Assembly: GCA_030697175.1 (NCBI GenBank)
Contig: JAUYQR010000009.1
Coordinates: 62,001 to 126,000, forward strand
Reading direction: 5' to 3'
DNA from: Paracoccaceae bacterium
GTDB taxonomy: Bacteria; Pseudomonadota; Alphaproteobacteria; Rhodobacterales; Rhodobacteraceae
DNA length: 64,000 nt
The translations under genes were made by a program, and so were the position numbers. The notes below the pieces were generated by a model. It saw only the letters and a list, made by a program, of their open reading frames with translations, had not been told where the DNA came from and did no database searches. The stretch's first letter is position 1; the number at the start of each line of letters is the position of its first letter. This document shows positions 43,328 through 51,421 of this stretch, piece by piece.

Positions 43328-44127
43328 TGGCGATGCAGATGCGGACGGACGGGCCAGTCAAGACCAGGGCCGAGGGGGCGATCCTTGAGGTCACGCTGGA
43401 CGCGCCGAAGGCGAACGCGATCAGTCTGAAGACCAGCCGGGTGATGGGGCTGGTGTTCCGCGATTTCCGCGATGACGACAGTTTGCGGGTCTGCATCCTG
43501 CGCGCGGCGGGAGAGAAGTTCTTTTGCCCCGGCTGGGATCTGAAGGCCGCCGCCGAGGGCGATGCGGTGGATGGCGACTATGGCGTGGGCGGCTTTGGCG
43601 GCTTGCAGGAGCTGCCGAACCTGAACAAGCCGGTAATCGCGGCGGTGCAGGGCATCTGCTGCGGCGGGGGGCTGGAACTGGCGCTTTCCGCGGACCTGAT
43701 CCTGTGTTCGACGACCGCGACGTTTGCCTTGCCGGAGATCAGGTCGGGGACGGTGGCCGATGCGGCCAGCATCAAGCTGCCGAAGCGCATCCCTTATCAT
43801 GTGGCGATGGACCTGCTGCTGACCGGGCGCTGGTTCGACGCCGAGGAGGCGTTCCGCTGGGGGCTGATCAAGGAGATTTGCGCGCCGGAGGAGCTATTGG
43901 CCAAGGCATGGGATCTGGCGCGGCTCTTGGAGAGCGGGCCGCCGCTGGTTTATGCGGCGATCAAGGAAGTGGTGCGCGAGGCCGAGGCCATGCGGTTTCA
44001 GGATGCGCTGAACCGGATCACCAAGCGCCAGATGCCGACGGTGGACCGGCTGTATTCCAGCGAGGACCAGCTTGAGGGCGCGAAGGCCTTTGCGGAAAAG
44101 CGCGATCCGGTGTGGAAGGGGCGATAG
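43327..44127 (+). CDS. caiD: carnitinyl-CoA dehydratase / crotonobetainyl-CoA hydratase
   Basis: A 266-residue crotonase. From memory of E. coli CaiD the similarity is strong along the length: DAPKANAISLKTSRVMGLVF, GEKFFCPGWDLKAAAEG, GGFGGLQELPNLNKPVIAAV, and the terminal AFAEKRDPVWKGR is essentially identical. It interconverts crotonobetainyl-CoA and L-carnitinyl-CoA. The ATG at 43327 overlaps the synthetase stop; a GTG at 43324 is possible but less likely. This is the most specific evidence that the cluster handles carnitine-type compounds. Confidence 0.92.
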   Translation: MAMQMRTDGPVKTRAEGAILEVTLDAPKANAISLKTSRVMGLVFRDFRDDDSLRVCILRAAGEKFFCPGWDLKAAAEGDAVDGDYGVGGFGGLQELPNLNKPVIAAVQGICCGGGLELALSADLILCSTTATFALPEIRSGTVADAASIKLPKRIPYHVAMDLLLTGRWFDAEEAFRWGLIKEICAPEELLAKAWDLARLLESGPPLVYAAIKEVVREAEAMRFQDALNRITKRQMPTVDRLYSSEDQLEGAKAFAEKRDPVWKGR

Positions 44128-44145
44128 GGGCCGAAGGGGTGAGCG

Positions 44146-44616
44146 ATGCCGAACCATGAGTATGCGAGCCGCGTCGTCTGGACCGGAAACCGGGGCGAGG
44201 GGACGGCGCATTACAGGGCCTATGACCGGACCTGGGATATCGCCGTGCCGGGCAAGGCGCTGGTGCACTGTTCGAACGACCCGCTGCTGGGCGGCGATCC
44301 GTCCAAGATGAACCCCGAGGATCTGCTGTTGTCGGCGCTCGCCGCCTGTCACATGCTTTGGTATCTGCATTACGCAAGCGAGGCCGGGGTGGTGGTGACG
44401 GGGTATTCAGATGCTCCGGTCGGGCTTGGCGAGGTTGGTCGCGGCGGCGCGGGGCGGTTCCTGTCGGCAACGCTGCGGCCGCAGGTGACGGTGCGCCCGG
44501 GGACCGATCTGGCGGTGGCGGAGGCGATCCATCACCGCATCCACGAGGTGTGTTTCATCGCGCGATCGGTGAACTTTCCGGTGACATATGCGCCGGGTTT
44601 CACCGTTGCGGAGTGA
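44146..44616 (+). CDS. OsmC family protein
   Basis: A 156-residue OsmC/Ohr-fold protein. The two expected redox cysteines are in LLLSALAACHMLWYLHYASE and HHRIHEVCFIARSVNFPVT. Members reduce organic hydroperoxides or act in osmotic stress. It lies 18 bases after caiD with AAGGGG upstream, so it belongs to the same transcript. A link to catabolism of osmoprotectants is plausible but not shown. Confidence 0.88.
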   Translation: MPNHEYASRVVWTGNRGEGTAHYRAYDRTWDIAVPGKALVHCSNDPLLGGDPSKMNPEDLLLSALAACHMLWYLHYASEAGVVVTGYSDAPVGLGEVGRGGAGRFLSATLRPQVTVRPGTDLAVAEAIHHRIHEVCFIARSVNFPVTYAPGFTVAE

Positions 44617-44640
44617 CTGAGCGCCTGCGGCGCAAGGCTG

Positions 44641-44717
44641 TGTCTCGCCTCTGGCGCGTGGCCGCGCCAACCGGCTCGGGCCAGAGCCTCCGGCGGGGAT
44701 ATTTTGGCAAAGAGGAA
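44641..44717 (+). repeat. dispersed intergenic element (long form)
   Basis: TGTCTCGCCTCTGGCGCGTG, ACCGGCTCGGG, GCCTCCGGCGGGGATATTTT and GGCAAAGAGGAAG in order, the same long form as 23211-23280. It fills most of the gap between the OsmC and GMC genes. Confidence 0.75.
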
Positions 44718-44812
44718 GCGGACAGCGGGTCAGGCGCGACAAGTTCTGTCGGAAACCGGACGGTTGCAGTGGGGTGCCGGCGCTAGGGTGGCGCGACAGA
44801 CGCGGGGGCCGG

Positions 44813-46423
44813 ATGGACGAGACCGATTACATCATCGTGGGCGCGGGCAGTGCGGGGTGCGTGCTGGCGGAGCGGCTGTCGGCAAGCGGCAGGCACCGGG
44901 TGACGGTGCTGGAAGCGGGCGGGACGGACCGGCGGTTCTTTGTGCATCTGCCGTTGGGCTACGGCAAGCTGTTCTACGACCCTTCGGTGAACTGGCTTTA
45001 CAAGACCGAACCGGATGCGGGGCTGAACGGGGCGCGGGATCACTGGCCGCGGGGGCGTGTGCTGGGCGGGTCATCCTCGATCAACGCGATGGTCTATATC
45101 CGGGGGCATCGGGCGGATTACGAGGAATGGGGCGTGAACCCCGGTTGGGGCTGGCAGGAGTGTCTGTCGGCCTACAAGGCGATGGAGGATACCGAGGCGG
45201 GCGCTGATGCGTGGCGCGGGGCGGGCGGGCCTTTGTTCGTGTCGGCCAACCGGACGGGGCTGCATCCGTTGGTGAGCGATTATCTGGCGGCCTGCGCGTC
45301 TGCCGGATTGGCGGAGAACGCCGATTTCAACGGGGCCGAGCAGGAAGGCGCCGGGATCTACCAGATGACGATCAAGGGCGGGCGGCGCAATTCGGCGGCG
45401 CGGGCGTTCCTGCGGCCGGCGATGAAGCGGGCGAATGTCCGGGTGATCACCGGGGCGATGGTCAGCCGCGTGGTGATCGAGGGTGGCCGTGCGGTCGGGG
45501 TGGAGTATCGGCGCGGCGGCGAAACCCGCGTTCTGCACGCGAAGGCCGAGGTTATTCTGGCGGGCGGCGCGATCAACTCGCCGCAACTGTTGCAGCTTTC
45601 GGGCGTCGGGCCGGGGGCGCTGTTGCAGGGGCTGGGGATCCCGGTGGTGCATGACAACGCCAATGTCGGCGATCATCTGAGCGACCATCAGGGGATCAAC
45701 TACACCTGGGCAATGACGGTGCCGACCTACAATGACGAGCTGCGCCCGTGGTGGGGCAAGCTGCGCGCCGGGATGCAGTATGTGCTGACACGGGGCGGGC
45801 CGTTGTCGAAGTCGATCAACCATGCGGGCGGGTTCTTCCGCACCTCGCCCGATCTGGCCCGGCCGAACATGCAACTGTATTTTCAGGCATTTTCGACGCT
45901 GATCCCGAGGGAGGGTGAGCGCCCGGTCTTGGACCCCGATCCGTGGTCGGGCATGTCGATCGGGCTGTCGAACTGCCGCCCCACCAGCCGGGGGCATATC
46001 CGGCTGCGGTCAGCCGACCCGATGGCGCATCCGGTGATCACGGCAAATGCGTTTTCCACCAATCACGACGTCGAGGAGATGCTGGCGGCGGTGAAATACC
46101 TGCGGCATCTGGTGGCGCAGCCACCCTTGGCGCGGCTGATCAAGGAAGAGTTGCGCCCGGGGCCGGACGTGGTGTCGGACGAGGCGCTGATCGACGATTT
46201 CCGCAGCCGCTCGGGCACCGTGTATCACCCGAGCTGCACCTGCCGGATGGGAGCGGATGCGGCGACCAGCGTGGTCGATGCGCGCCTCAGGGTGCATGGG
46301 GTGGAGGGGCTGCGCGTGATCGACGCATCGGCCTTCCCGAATCTGATCGCGGGCAACACCAATGCGCCGGCCATGCTGATGGGGTGGAAGGGCGCGGAAA
46401 TCGTGCTGGCCGACGCGCGCTGA
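44813..46423 (+). CDS. GMC oxidoreductase, choline-dehydrogenase-like
   Basis: A 536-residue FAD enzyme. The ADP-binding start DYIIVGAGSAGCVLAERLSA, GRVLGGSSSINAMVYIRGH, QLLQLSGVGPGALLQGLGIP and the C-terminal YHPSCTCRMG and NTNAPAMLMG, carrying the catalytic His and Asn, are all present. It resembles BetA but diverges from it, so choline, another amino alcohol or an unrelated alcohol could be the substrate. Choline sulfatase is encoded convergently next to it, which favours choline. The ATG at 44813 fits the FAD motif position. No signal peptide. Confidence 0.88.
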   Translation: MDETDYIIVGAGSAGCVLAERLSASGRHRVTVLEAGGTDRRFFVHLPLGYGKLFYDPSVNWLYKTEPDAGLNGARDHWPRGRVLGGSSSINAMVYIRGHRADYEEWGVNPGWGWQECLSAYKAMEDTEAGADAWRGAGGPLFVSANRTGLHPLVSDYLAACASAGLAENADFNGAEQEGAGIYQMTIKGGRRNSAARAFLRPAMKRANVRVITGAMVSRVVIEGGRAVGVEYRRGGETRVLHAKAEVILAGGAINSPQLLQLSGVGPGALLQGLGIPVVHDNANVGDHLSDHQGINYTWAMTVPTYNDELRPWWGKLRAGMQYVLTRGGPLSKSINHAGGFFRTSPDLARPNMQLYFQAFSTLIPREGERPVLDPDPWSGMSIGLSNCRPTSRGHIRLRSADPMAHPVITANAFSTNHDVEEMLAAVKYLRHLVAQPPLARLIKEELRPGPDVVSDEALIDDFRSRSGTVYHPSCTCRMGADAATSVVDARLRVHGVEGLRVIDASAFPNLIAGNTNAPAMLMGWKGAEIVLADAR

Positions 46424-46430
46424 GTTTTGC

Positions 46431-46501
46431 TGCGGGAGCCTCCGGCGGGAGTATTTGCAGAAAAGAGCAATGGCTTGAGTTTGCTCTTTTCACAAATACT
46501 C
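46431..46501. repeat. dispersed element, inverted pair between convergent genes
   Basis: Bases 46431-46470 are identical to 7527-7566; the arm at 46481-46501 is the reverse complement of 46449-46470 apart from small differences. It forms a hairpin of about 20 bp between the GMC gene and choline sulfatase, which converge. Confidence 0.75.
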
Positions 46502-46525
46502 ATCTTTTCGCCGGTCGGCCCAGGC

Positions 46526-48031
46526 TTATTCGCCGCGGGGGAAGCGCTTTGACTCCTCGAGGATGTTCAGGTCCATGTGGTTGCGCATGTAGCGTTCGGA
46601 GGCTGCGCGAAGCGGCTGGTGGTCCCACGGGTAGTAGGCGCCGTTGCGCAGGGCCTCATACACCACCCAGCGGCGGGCCTGGCTTTCGCGGACGGCGGCG
46701 TCGTAGGCGGAAAGATCCCAGCGGGTATCGGCAAGTGTCTGGAAATGCGCAAGGATCGCGGCGGCGCGGGGGTCGGCGGCGAGGTTCGTGCGTTCCTGCG
46801 GGTCGCTGGCGAGGTCGAAAAGAAGCTCGGGATCGGCGGGGCAGCGGATGTATTTCCAGGCGCCTTCGCGCAAGGCCACCATCGGGGTGATGGTGCCTTC
46901 GGCGGCGTATTCCATTGCCACGGCGGGGCGGGGGGCGCCTGCGGCGACCGGGATCAGGTTGACGCCTTCGGTCCAGGGCATCACTTCGGCCATCGAGATG
47001 CCGGCGAGGGCGGCGAGGGTCGGGGCGAGGTCGATGGTGGAGACGGGCGTGTCGATCCGGCCGGGGATGATGTCGGGCGAGGAGATCATCAAGGGCACGC
47101 GGGCGGAGCCTTCGAAGAAGTTCATCTTGAACCACAGGCCACGTTCACCGAGCATCTCGCCGTGGTCGGAAAGGAAGACGACGATGGCTTCCTGACGGGT
47201 TGCTTCCAGCACCGCGAAGATCTCGCCGATCTTGTCGTCGACGTAGGAGATGTTGGCAAAGTAGCCTTGGCGGGCGCGGCGGATCTGGTCGTCCGTGATG
47301 TCGAAGGCGCGCCAGTCGCAGGCGTCCATCAGGCGCTGGGAGTGGGGGTCTTGCGCGGCGTAGGGGATCGGCGCGGGCGGTTCCAGTTCGGGGGCGTTAT
47401 CGTAGAGATCCCAGTATTTGCGGCGGGCGACGAAGGGGTCGTGCGGGTGGGTGAAGCTGACGGTGAGGCACCAGGGGCGGGTGTCCTGACCGCGCGACAG
47501 GTCGTAGAGTTTCTGGATTGCCTGGTGTGCCACGTCGTCGTCGTATTCGAGCTGGTTGGTGATTTCAGCGACGCCCGCGCCGGTGACGGAGCCGAGGTTG
47601 TGATACCACCAGTCGATCCGCTCACCGGGTTTGCGGTAATCCGGCGTCCAGCCGAAATCGGCGGGGTAGATGTCGGTGGTCAGGCGTTCTTCGAAGCCGT
47701 GAAGCTGGTCCGGGCCGACGAAGTGCATCTTGCCGGAAAGCGCGGTGTGATAGCCCGCGCGGCGCAGGTGGTGGGCGTAGGTCGGGATGTCGGAGGCAAA
47801 TTCGGCCGCGTTGTCGTAGACGCGGGTGCGGGAGGGCAACTGGCCGGACATGAAGGAGGCGCGGGCCGGGGCGCAAAGCGGCGAGGCGGTGTAGGCGTTG
47901 GCAAAGCGCGCCGAATGGGCGGCGAGGCGGCGCAGGTTCGGGGCGTGCAGGAAGGGCGCGGGGCCATCGGGAAAGAGCGTGCCGTTCAACTGGTCGACCA
48001 TCACGATGAGGATATTCGGGGGCGTGGTCAT
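46526..48031 (-). CDS. betC: choline sulfatase
   Basis: A 501-residue sulfatase. NILIVMVDQLNGTLFPDGPA gives metal ligands; SPLCAPARASFMSGQLPSRT carries the CxPxR motif whose Cys becomes formylglycine; FLSDHGEMLGERGLWFKMNF is typical. The C-terminus (WDHQPLRAASERYMRNHMDL) is the choline-sulfatase-specific ending. It hydrolyses choline-O-sulfate to choline and sulfate in the cytosol. AGGAAAGG precedes the ATG at 48031. It ends tail to tail with the GMC gene. Confidence 0.93.
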   Translation of the reverse strand: MTTPPNILIVMVDQLNGTLFPDGPAPFLHAPNLRRLAAHSARFANAYTASPLCAPARASFMSGQLPSRTRVYDNAAEFASDIPTYAHHLRRAGYHTALSGKMHFVGPDQLHGFEERLTTDIYPADFGWTPDYRKPGERIDWWYHNLGSVTGAGVAEITNQLEYDDDVAHQAIQKLYDLSRGQDTRPWCLTVSFTHPHDPFVARRKYWDLYDNAPELEPPAPIPYAAQDPHSQRLMDACDWRAFDITDDQIRRARQGYFANISYVDDKIGEIFAVLEATRQEAIVVFLSDHGEMLGERGLWFKMNFFEGSARVPLMISSPDIIPGRIDTPVSTIDLAPTLAALAGISMAEVMPWTEGVNLIPVAAGAPRPAVAMEYAAEGTITPMVALREGAWKYIRCPADPELLFDLASDPQERTNLAADPRAAAILAHFQTLADTRWDLSAYDAAVRESQARRWVVYEALRNGAYYPWDHQPLRAASERYMRNHMDLNILEESKRFPRGE

Positions 48032-48166
48032 GGGCGGCCTTTCCTGCGCAATCTTGCCGGGCGACAGTGTCGCCGCACCGGGGGTGCGTCTGACGCGGCA
48101 GCGACGCGGTTCGGTCATATCCGCCATTTGACATGAGCGCCATGCGGTCGGCTTGGCCGATTTGGC

Positions 48167-48913
48167 CTAGCTGGCGTAGGCGGGGTCTTCGTGGTCGAGG
48201 ATCGCCTTCAGTTCCGACAGGTGCGCATCGGCAAAACCGGGGTAGGTTTCCCATTCGCGGGCGGTTTTCTCGGCGATGTCGTCGGGCAGGACACGGAGCG
48301 GGCGGCCGGTCTGCAGGGCGCGGATGTAGGTCTCGGCGGCGCGTTCGAAGTAGTAGAGGCGGTTGAAGGTTTCGGCGACGGTGCGCCCGATGATCAGGAC
48401 ACCGTGGTTGCCCATCACGAGCGTGGTGATCGCGGGATCCGCAAGGAGGGTGGCGCAGCGCGCGCCTTCGGCCTCGAACGCCATGCCGCCGAAATGGTCA
48501 TCGACGGCAAGGCGGTTGTGGAACATCGCGGTGTTCTGGTCGATCGCGGGCAGGCGCGAGTCTGCCAGGCTGGCCAGCACCGTGGCGTGGACCGAATGGA
48601 CATGCATGGCGCAGCGCGCGTGCGGGCAGGCGCGGTGGATGGCGCCGTGCAGACCCCAGGCGGTGGGATCGGGCGCATCGGGGCGGGCGAGCGTGGCGGG
48701 ATCGTCGGCGTCGATCTCGACCAGCGAGGACGCCGTGATGCGCGAGAAGTGCCGCCCGTTCGGGTTGATGAGAAACCGGGTGCCGGCCGGATTGATGGCG
48801 AGCGAAAAGTGGTTGGCGACCGCCTCGTGCATGGCCAGCCGGGCCGTCCAGCGGAACGCGGCGGCGAGATCGATTCGCTCGGCCTGCGCGGTGAGGTTGG
48901 AATATGTGTTCAT
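48167..48913 (-). CDS. class II aldolase/adducin family protein
   Basis: A 248-residue protein with the zinc-binding CAMHVHSVHATVLASLADSR and a later His in VMGNHGVLIIGRTV, as in L-fuculose-phosphate aldolase and related enzymes; the family also includes decarboxylases and proteins without aldolase activity. GGAGA lies five bases before the ATG at 48913. It is upstream of betC on the same strand, separated by 135 bases, and may share its transcript. Substrate unknown. Confidence 0.88.
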   Translation of the reverse strand: MNTYSNLTAQAERIDLAAAFRWTARLAMHEAVANHFSLAINPAGTRFLINPNGRHFSRITASSLVEIDADDPATLARPDAPDPTAWGLHGAIHRACPHARCAMHVHSVHATVLASLADSRLPAIDQNTAMFHNRLAVDDHFGGMAFEAEGARCATLLADPAITTLVMGNHGVLIIGRTVAETFNRLYYFERAAETYIRALQTGRPLRVLPDDIAEKTAREWETYPGFADAHLSELKAILDHEDPAYAS

Positions 48914-49175
48914 GGCGTCTCCGATGGGTGGCGAATCCGGCAAAATGGTCCCTGGGAAACTGGCAACCTGAACCGGTTTGGTAGCGTGTGGTTGCATGCA
49001 AGGCGAGTGGCGGCAGACTTGCTCAACCAGAGAATTGAACTGTGTCGGATCAGGGGCGAGGTTACCTCGAAAGTGCCACAAATCATCCGGATTCTTCTGT
49101 AAGTTTTCTTATTTCCGGCGAATGCTTACCGCAATCGCGAGGTACTCCGGCACCGTACAGGTGGAGTCAGATCAC

Positions 49176-49607
49176 GTGCGCATTGTAGCAAGCATTAACC
49201 AGCGACCCATTGCCTCTCGCGCCTTCGGTGTGCGTGTCATGCTGTTGTCGTCTGACGCCGAGAGTGCGGCGGCGCGCAGCCTGACCGGGTTTGGCAGCCA
49301 GGTGGAGTGCGAGGCCGATTTCTTTACCGCGATGAGCAACATCATCGACGATCCGCTGGGCTATGACCTGTTCGTCATGGACTGCGACGGGTTCGGCGGG
49401 ATCGCTGCGGGTGAGCGGGCGGTTGCCACGCTGATCGCCAGCGATGCGCGGATGCGGGTGATCCTGATCAGCGCCGAGTTCGACGCGCCGGCCTATCCGA
49501 TGGGCCGCAGGACGGCAGTGTGCCTGCCGTCCCCGGTGTCGCACGAATCCCTGCGCTTTGGCTTTGACCATGTCTTGCGCGACCGCCCGGTGATGCACCT
49601 GTCCTGA
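49176..49607 (+). CDS. degenerate response-regulator receiver-like protein
   Basis: About 143 residues with a receiver-like alternation: GVRVMLLSSDAESAAARSLT, YDLFVMDCDGFGG (Asp at the phosphorylation position), ARMRVILISAEFDAPAYP and AVCLPSPVSHESL. The acidic pair near the first strand is replaced by SSDAE and the conserved Lys near the end is not visible, so it may be a pseudo-receiver. GTG 49176 follows GGTGGAG by nine bases; ATG 49122 would add 18 residues but has no ribosome site. It is a stand-alone protein without an output domain. Low confidence on function. Confidence 0.55.
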   Translation: MRIVASINQRPIASRAFGVRVMLLSSDAESAAARSLTGFGSQVECEADFFTAMSNIIDDPLGYDLFVMDCDGFGGIAAGERAVATLIASDARMRVILISAEFDAPAYPMGRRTAVCLPSPVSHESLRFGFDHVLRDRPVMHLS

Positions 49608-49616
49608 GCCGCGCTG

Positions 49617-49823
49617 TCACGCCAGGGCGAGGTTGGTGGCCGACTCGCGCCCGTCGCGGCCTGCCTCGATGTCGAAGGTGACGGGCTGGCCGTCTTTCAG
49701 GCTGCGCAGGCCCGCGCGTTCCAGTGCGGTGATGTGGACGAACACGTCCTTTGATCCGCCCTCGGGTGCGATGAACCCGTAACCCTTTGTTTCATTGAAC
49801 CATTTCACTGTGCCTTTGGCCAT
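49617..49823 (-). CDS. cold-shock protein (CspA family)
   Basis: A 68-residue single cold-shock domain: MAKGTVKWFNETKGYGFI is RNP1 and DVFVHITALERAGL is RNP2. It binds single-stranded RNA/DNA as an RNA chaperone. GGGAG precedes the ATG at 49823 by eight bases. It converges with the receiver-like gene, leaving nine bases between them. A leader of about 170 bases upstream, sometimes regulatory in csp genes, cannot be judged here. Confidence 0.95.
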   Translation of the reverse strand: MAKGTVKWFNETKGYGFIAPEGGSKDVFVHITALERAGLRSLKDGQPVTFDIEAGRDGRESATNLALA

Positions 49824-50063
49824 CGTGATGCTCCCTGTCTGTTGCCGCCCGCAGGAGTGCGGCGGCCCGGCCCCGTCAGCTTGTGGTCGATTGCTGTGGC
49901 CGATGGTCGGAGACAGTGGTCGAAAAGTTAACGTCGCACCGGAAAAGTTGCCATATCGGGTGTAAAAATCAAGCCACCTGTGTTTTGAGCGCCGACGCAC
50001 GGGCGGGCGGCTGTGCTGCGGCTGCGAAATGGTATATGCTGCGACGCAGCAAGGAGATTCGTC

Positions 50064-50684
50064 ATGGGCACGGTCATCACGGTCGCACAGCAGAAGGGCG
50101 GGGCTGGCAAGACGACGCTGGCGGTCAATCTGGCGGTGGAGTTCCTGCGGCGCGGGATGAAGGTGGCGGTCCTGGACACCGACCCGCAGGGCAGCCTTGG
50201 CCGCTGGTTTCTGACGCGGCGCGAGCGGTTGGGCGAGGCGGGGATGGAGCTTTCCACCGCGTCGGCCTGGGGCGTGGGGTATGAGTGTGAAAAGCTGCGC
50301 AAACTGGTGGATGTGGTGATCGTGGATACCCCGCCGAAGGTGGATGCCGATCTGCGGCCTGCGCTGCGCGAGGCGGATCTGGTGCTGGTGCCGGTGGCGG
50401 AATCGATGGTCGATCTGTGGGCCACGGACGGGGTGCTGGATCTGGTCGGGCGCGAAGGGCGCAAGGCGCTGATCGTGTTGAACCGGATCAAGGCGGGGTC
50501 GCGGCTGGGGGTCGAGGTGGCGTCGGCTGCCGGGCTCGTTGGCACGGTGGCCGCGGCACGGCTGGGATCGCGGGTGGCCTTTGCGCGCAGTCTGGGCGAG
50601 GGCACTTCGGTGGTTGAAGAGCGCGGGCCGGGGGCCGCCGAAGTGGCGGCGCTGGCCGATGAGGTGCTGGCGGCTTTGGGCTGA
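50064..50684 (+). CDS. solitary ParA family ATPase
   Basis: A 206-residue deviant Walker ATPase: ITVAQQKGGAGKTTLAVNLA near the N-terminus, VAVLDTDPQGSLGRWF, DVVIVDTPPKVDADLR and VLVPVAESMVDLWATDGVL. The AAGGAGA site at 50051-50057 supports ATG 50064. It is shorter than chromosome-partition ParA, and no parB or parS-like site lies nearby. Orphan ParA proteins position other cargos (chemoreceptors, cellulose synthase, plasmid-like elements); the partner is unknown. It converges with the DUF4342 gene. Confidence 0.88.
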   Translation: MGTVITVAQQKGGAGKTTLAVNLAVEFLRRGMKVAVLDTDPQGSLGRWFLTRRERLGEAGMELSTASAWGVGYECEKLRKLVDVVIVDTPPKVDADLRPALREADLVLVPVAESMVDLWATDGVLDLVGREGRKALIVLNRIKAGSRLGVEVASAAGLVGTVAAARLGSRVAFARSLGEGTSVVEERGPGAAEVAALADEVLAALG

Positions 50685-50720
50685 GGCAGGCGCGCGCCAT
50701 TGCGGCGCGCACCGGGGATT

Positions 50721-51050
50721 TCAGGGCGCGGTCTTGTCGTTCGCGCCGCTGCGGATCACCTCGATCTTGACCTTGGTGACAAAGGCCGCAAGCGCGCCGA
50801 TCACGGCCAGAAGGGGCGCGGCAAGCACCACGGCACCGCCGGCGATGGCGCCGATCGTCAGCGGCAGTTCGACGATCAGATCGCCATCCGGTTCGGTGAT
50901 CCGGATGCGTTTGACCTGCCCCTCGGCGGCGAGGCGTTTGACCGAGGCGACAAGCTGATCGCCCGCCACCTCGATCTCTTCGGTCCAGGTGCGTTTCTTG
51001 TGCGGTTCAGATGCGGTTTTTGGTTCCTGAGTGGCGTTCTGATCGGTCAT
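50721..51050 (-). CDS. DUF4342-like protein with a membrane segment
   Basis: About 109 residues. An acidic N-terminus leads to WTEEIEVAGDQLVASVKRLA, EGQVKRIRITEPDGDLIVEL and a hydrophobic stretch PLTIGAIAGGAVVLAAPLLA, then AVIGALAAFV and a basic end. This is the DUF4342 pattern: a small cytosolic RNA-binding-like or UBA-like helix plus a membrane anchor. GGAGGG precedes the ATG at 51050. Function unknown. Confidence 0.8.
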   Translation of the reverse strand: MTDQNATQEPKTASEPHKKRTWTEEIEVAGDQLVASVKRLAAEGQVKRIRITEPDGDLIVELPLTIGAIAGGAVVLAAPLLAVIGALAAFVTKVKIEVIRSGANDKTAP

Positions 51051-51144
51051 GGCTGACCCTCCGGGTGGGGTGAAAGACTGAAGCCTGGCACAGATTCGCG
51101 CCAACCGCGTTGACGTAGATCATCAGGGCCGTCGGCGCGCGTGG

Positions 51145-51303
51145 TCAGATCCGGCCCGTCAGCACCAGGATCAGCAGGATAACCACAACCAGGCCAAGGC
51201 CGCCCGACGGGCCATAGCCCCACGACCGGGAATGGCCCCAGGTGGGCAGCACGCCGACAAGGGCGAGGATGAGGATAATGAGGAGGATCGTGCCAAGAGA
51301 CAT
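51145..51303 (-). CDS. DUF3309 family small membrane protein
   Basis: A 52-residue protein starting MSLGTILLIILILALVGVLP, then TWGHSRSWGYGPSGG and a second hydrophobic run LGLVVVILLILVLTG. The two-helix hairpin with a GY/W-rich loop is the DUF3309 signature. The bases before ATG 51303 (AAGGCAACCC) give only a weak ribosome site. It lies downstream of ettA in the same direction after about 120 bases. Function unknown; such proteins are frequent in proteobacteria and often stress-linked. Confidence 0.85.
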   Translation of the reverse strand: MSLGTILLIILILALVGVLPTWGHSRSWGYGPSGGLGLVVVILLILVLTGRI

Positions 51304-51421
51304 GGGTTGCCTTTCAAATGCGCCGGATCGGCGCTGATGTCAGGACAACGTGCAAGCGGGCAGTGGGGTTCCCCGAAGGGCGGGCACGCCCGGCAGGTGG
51401 AGCCGGGCGCCCGTCGCAGGA

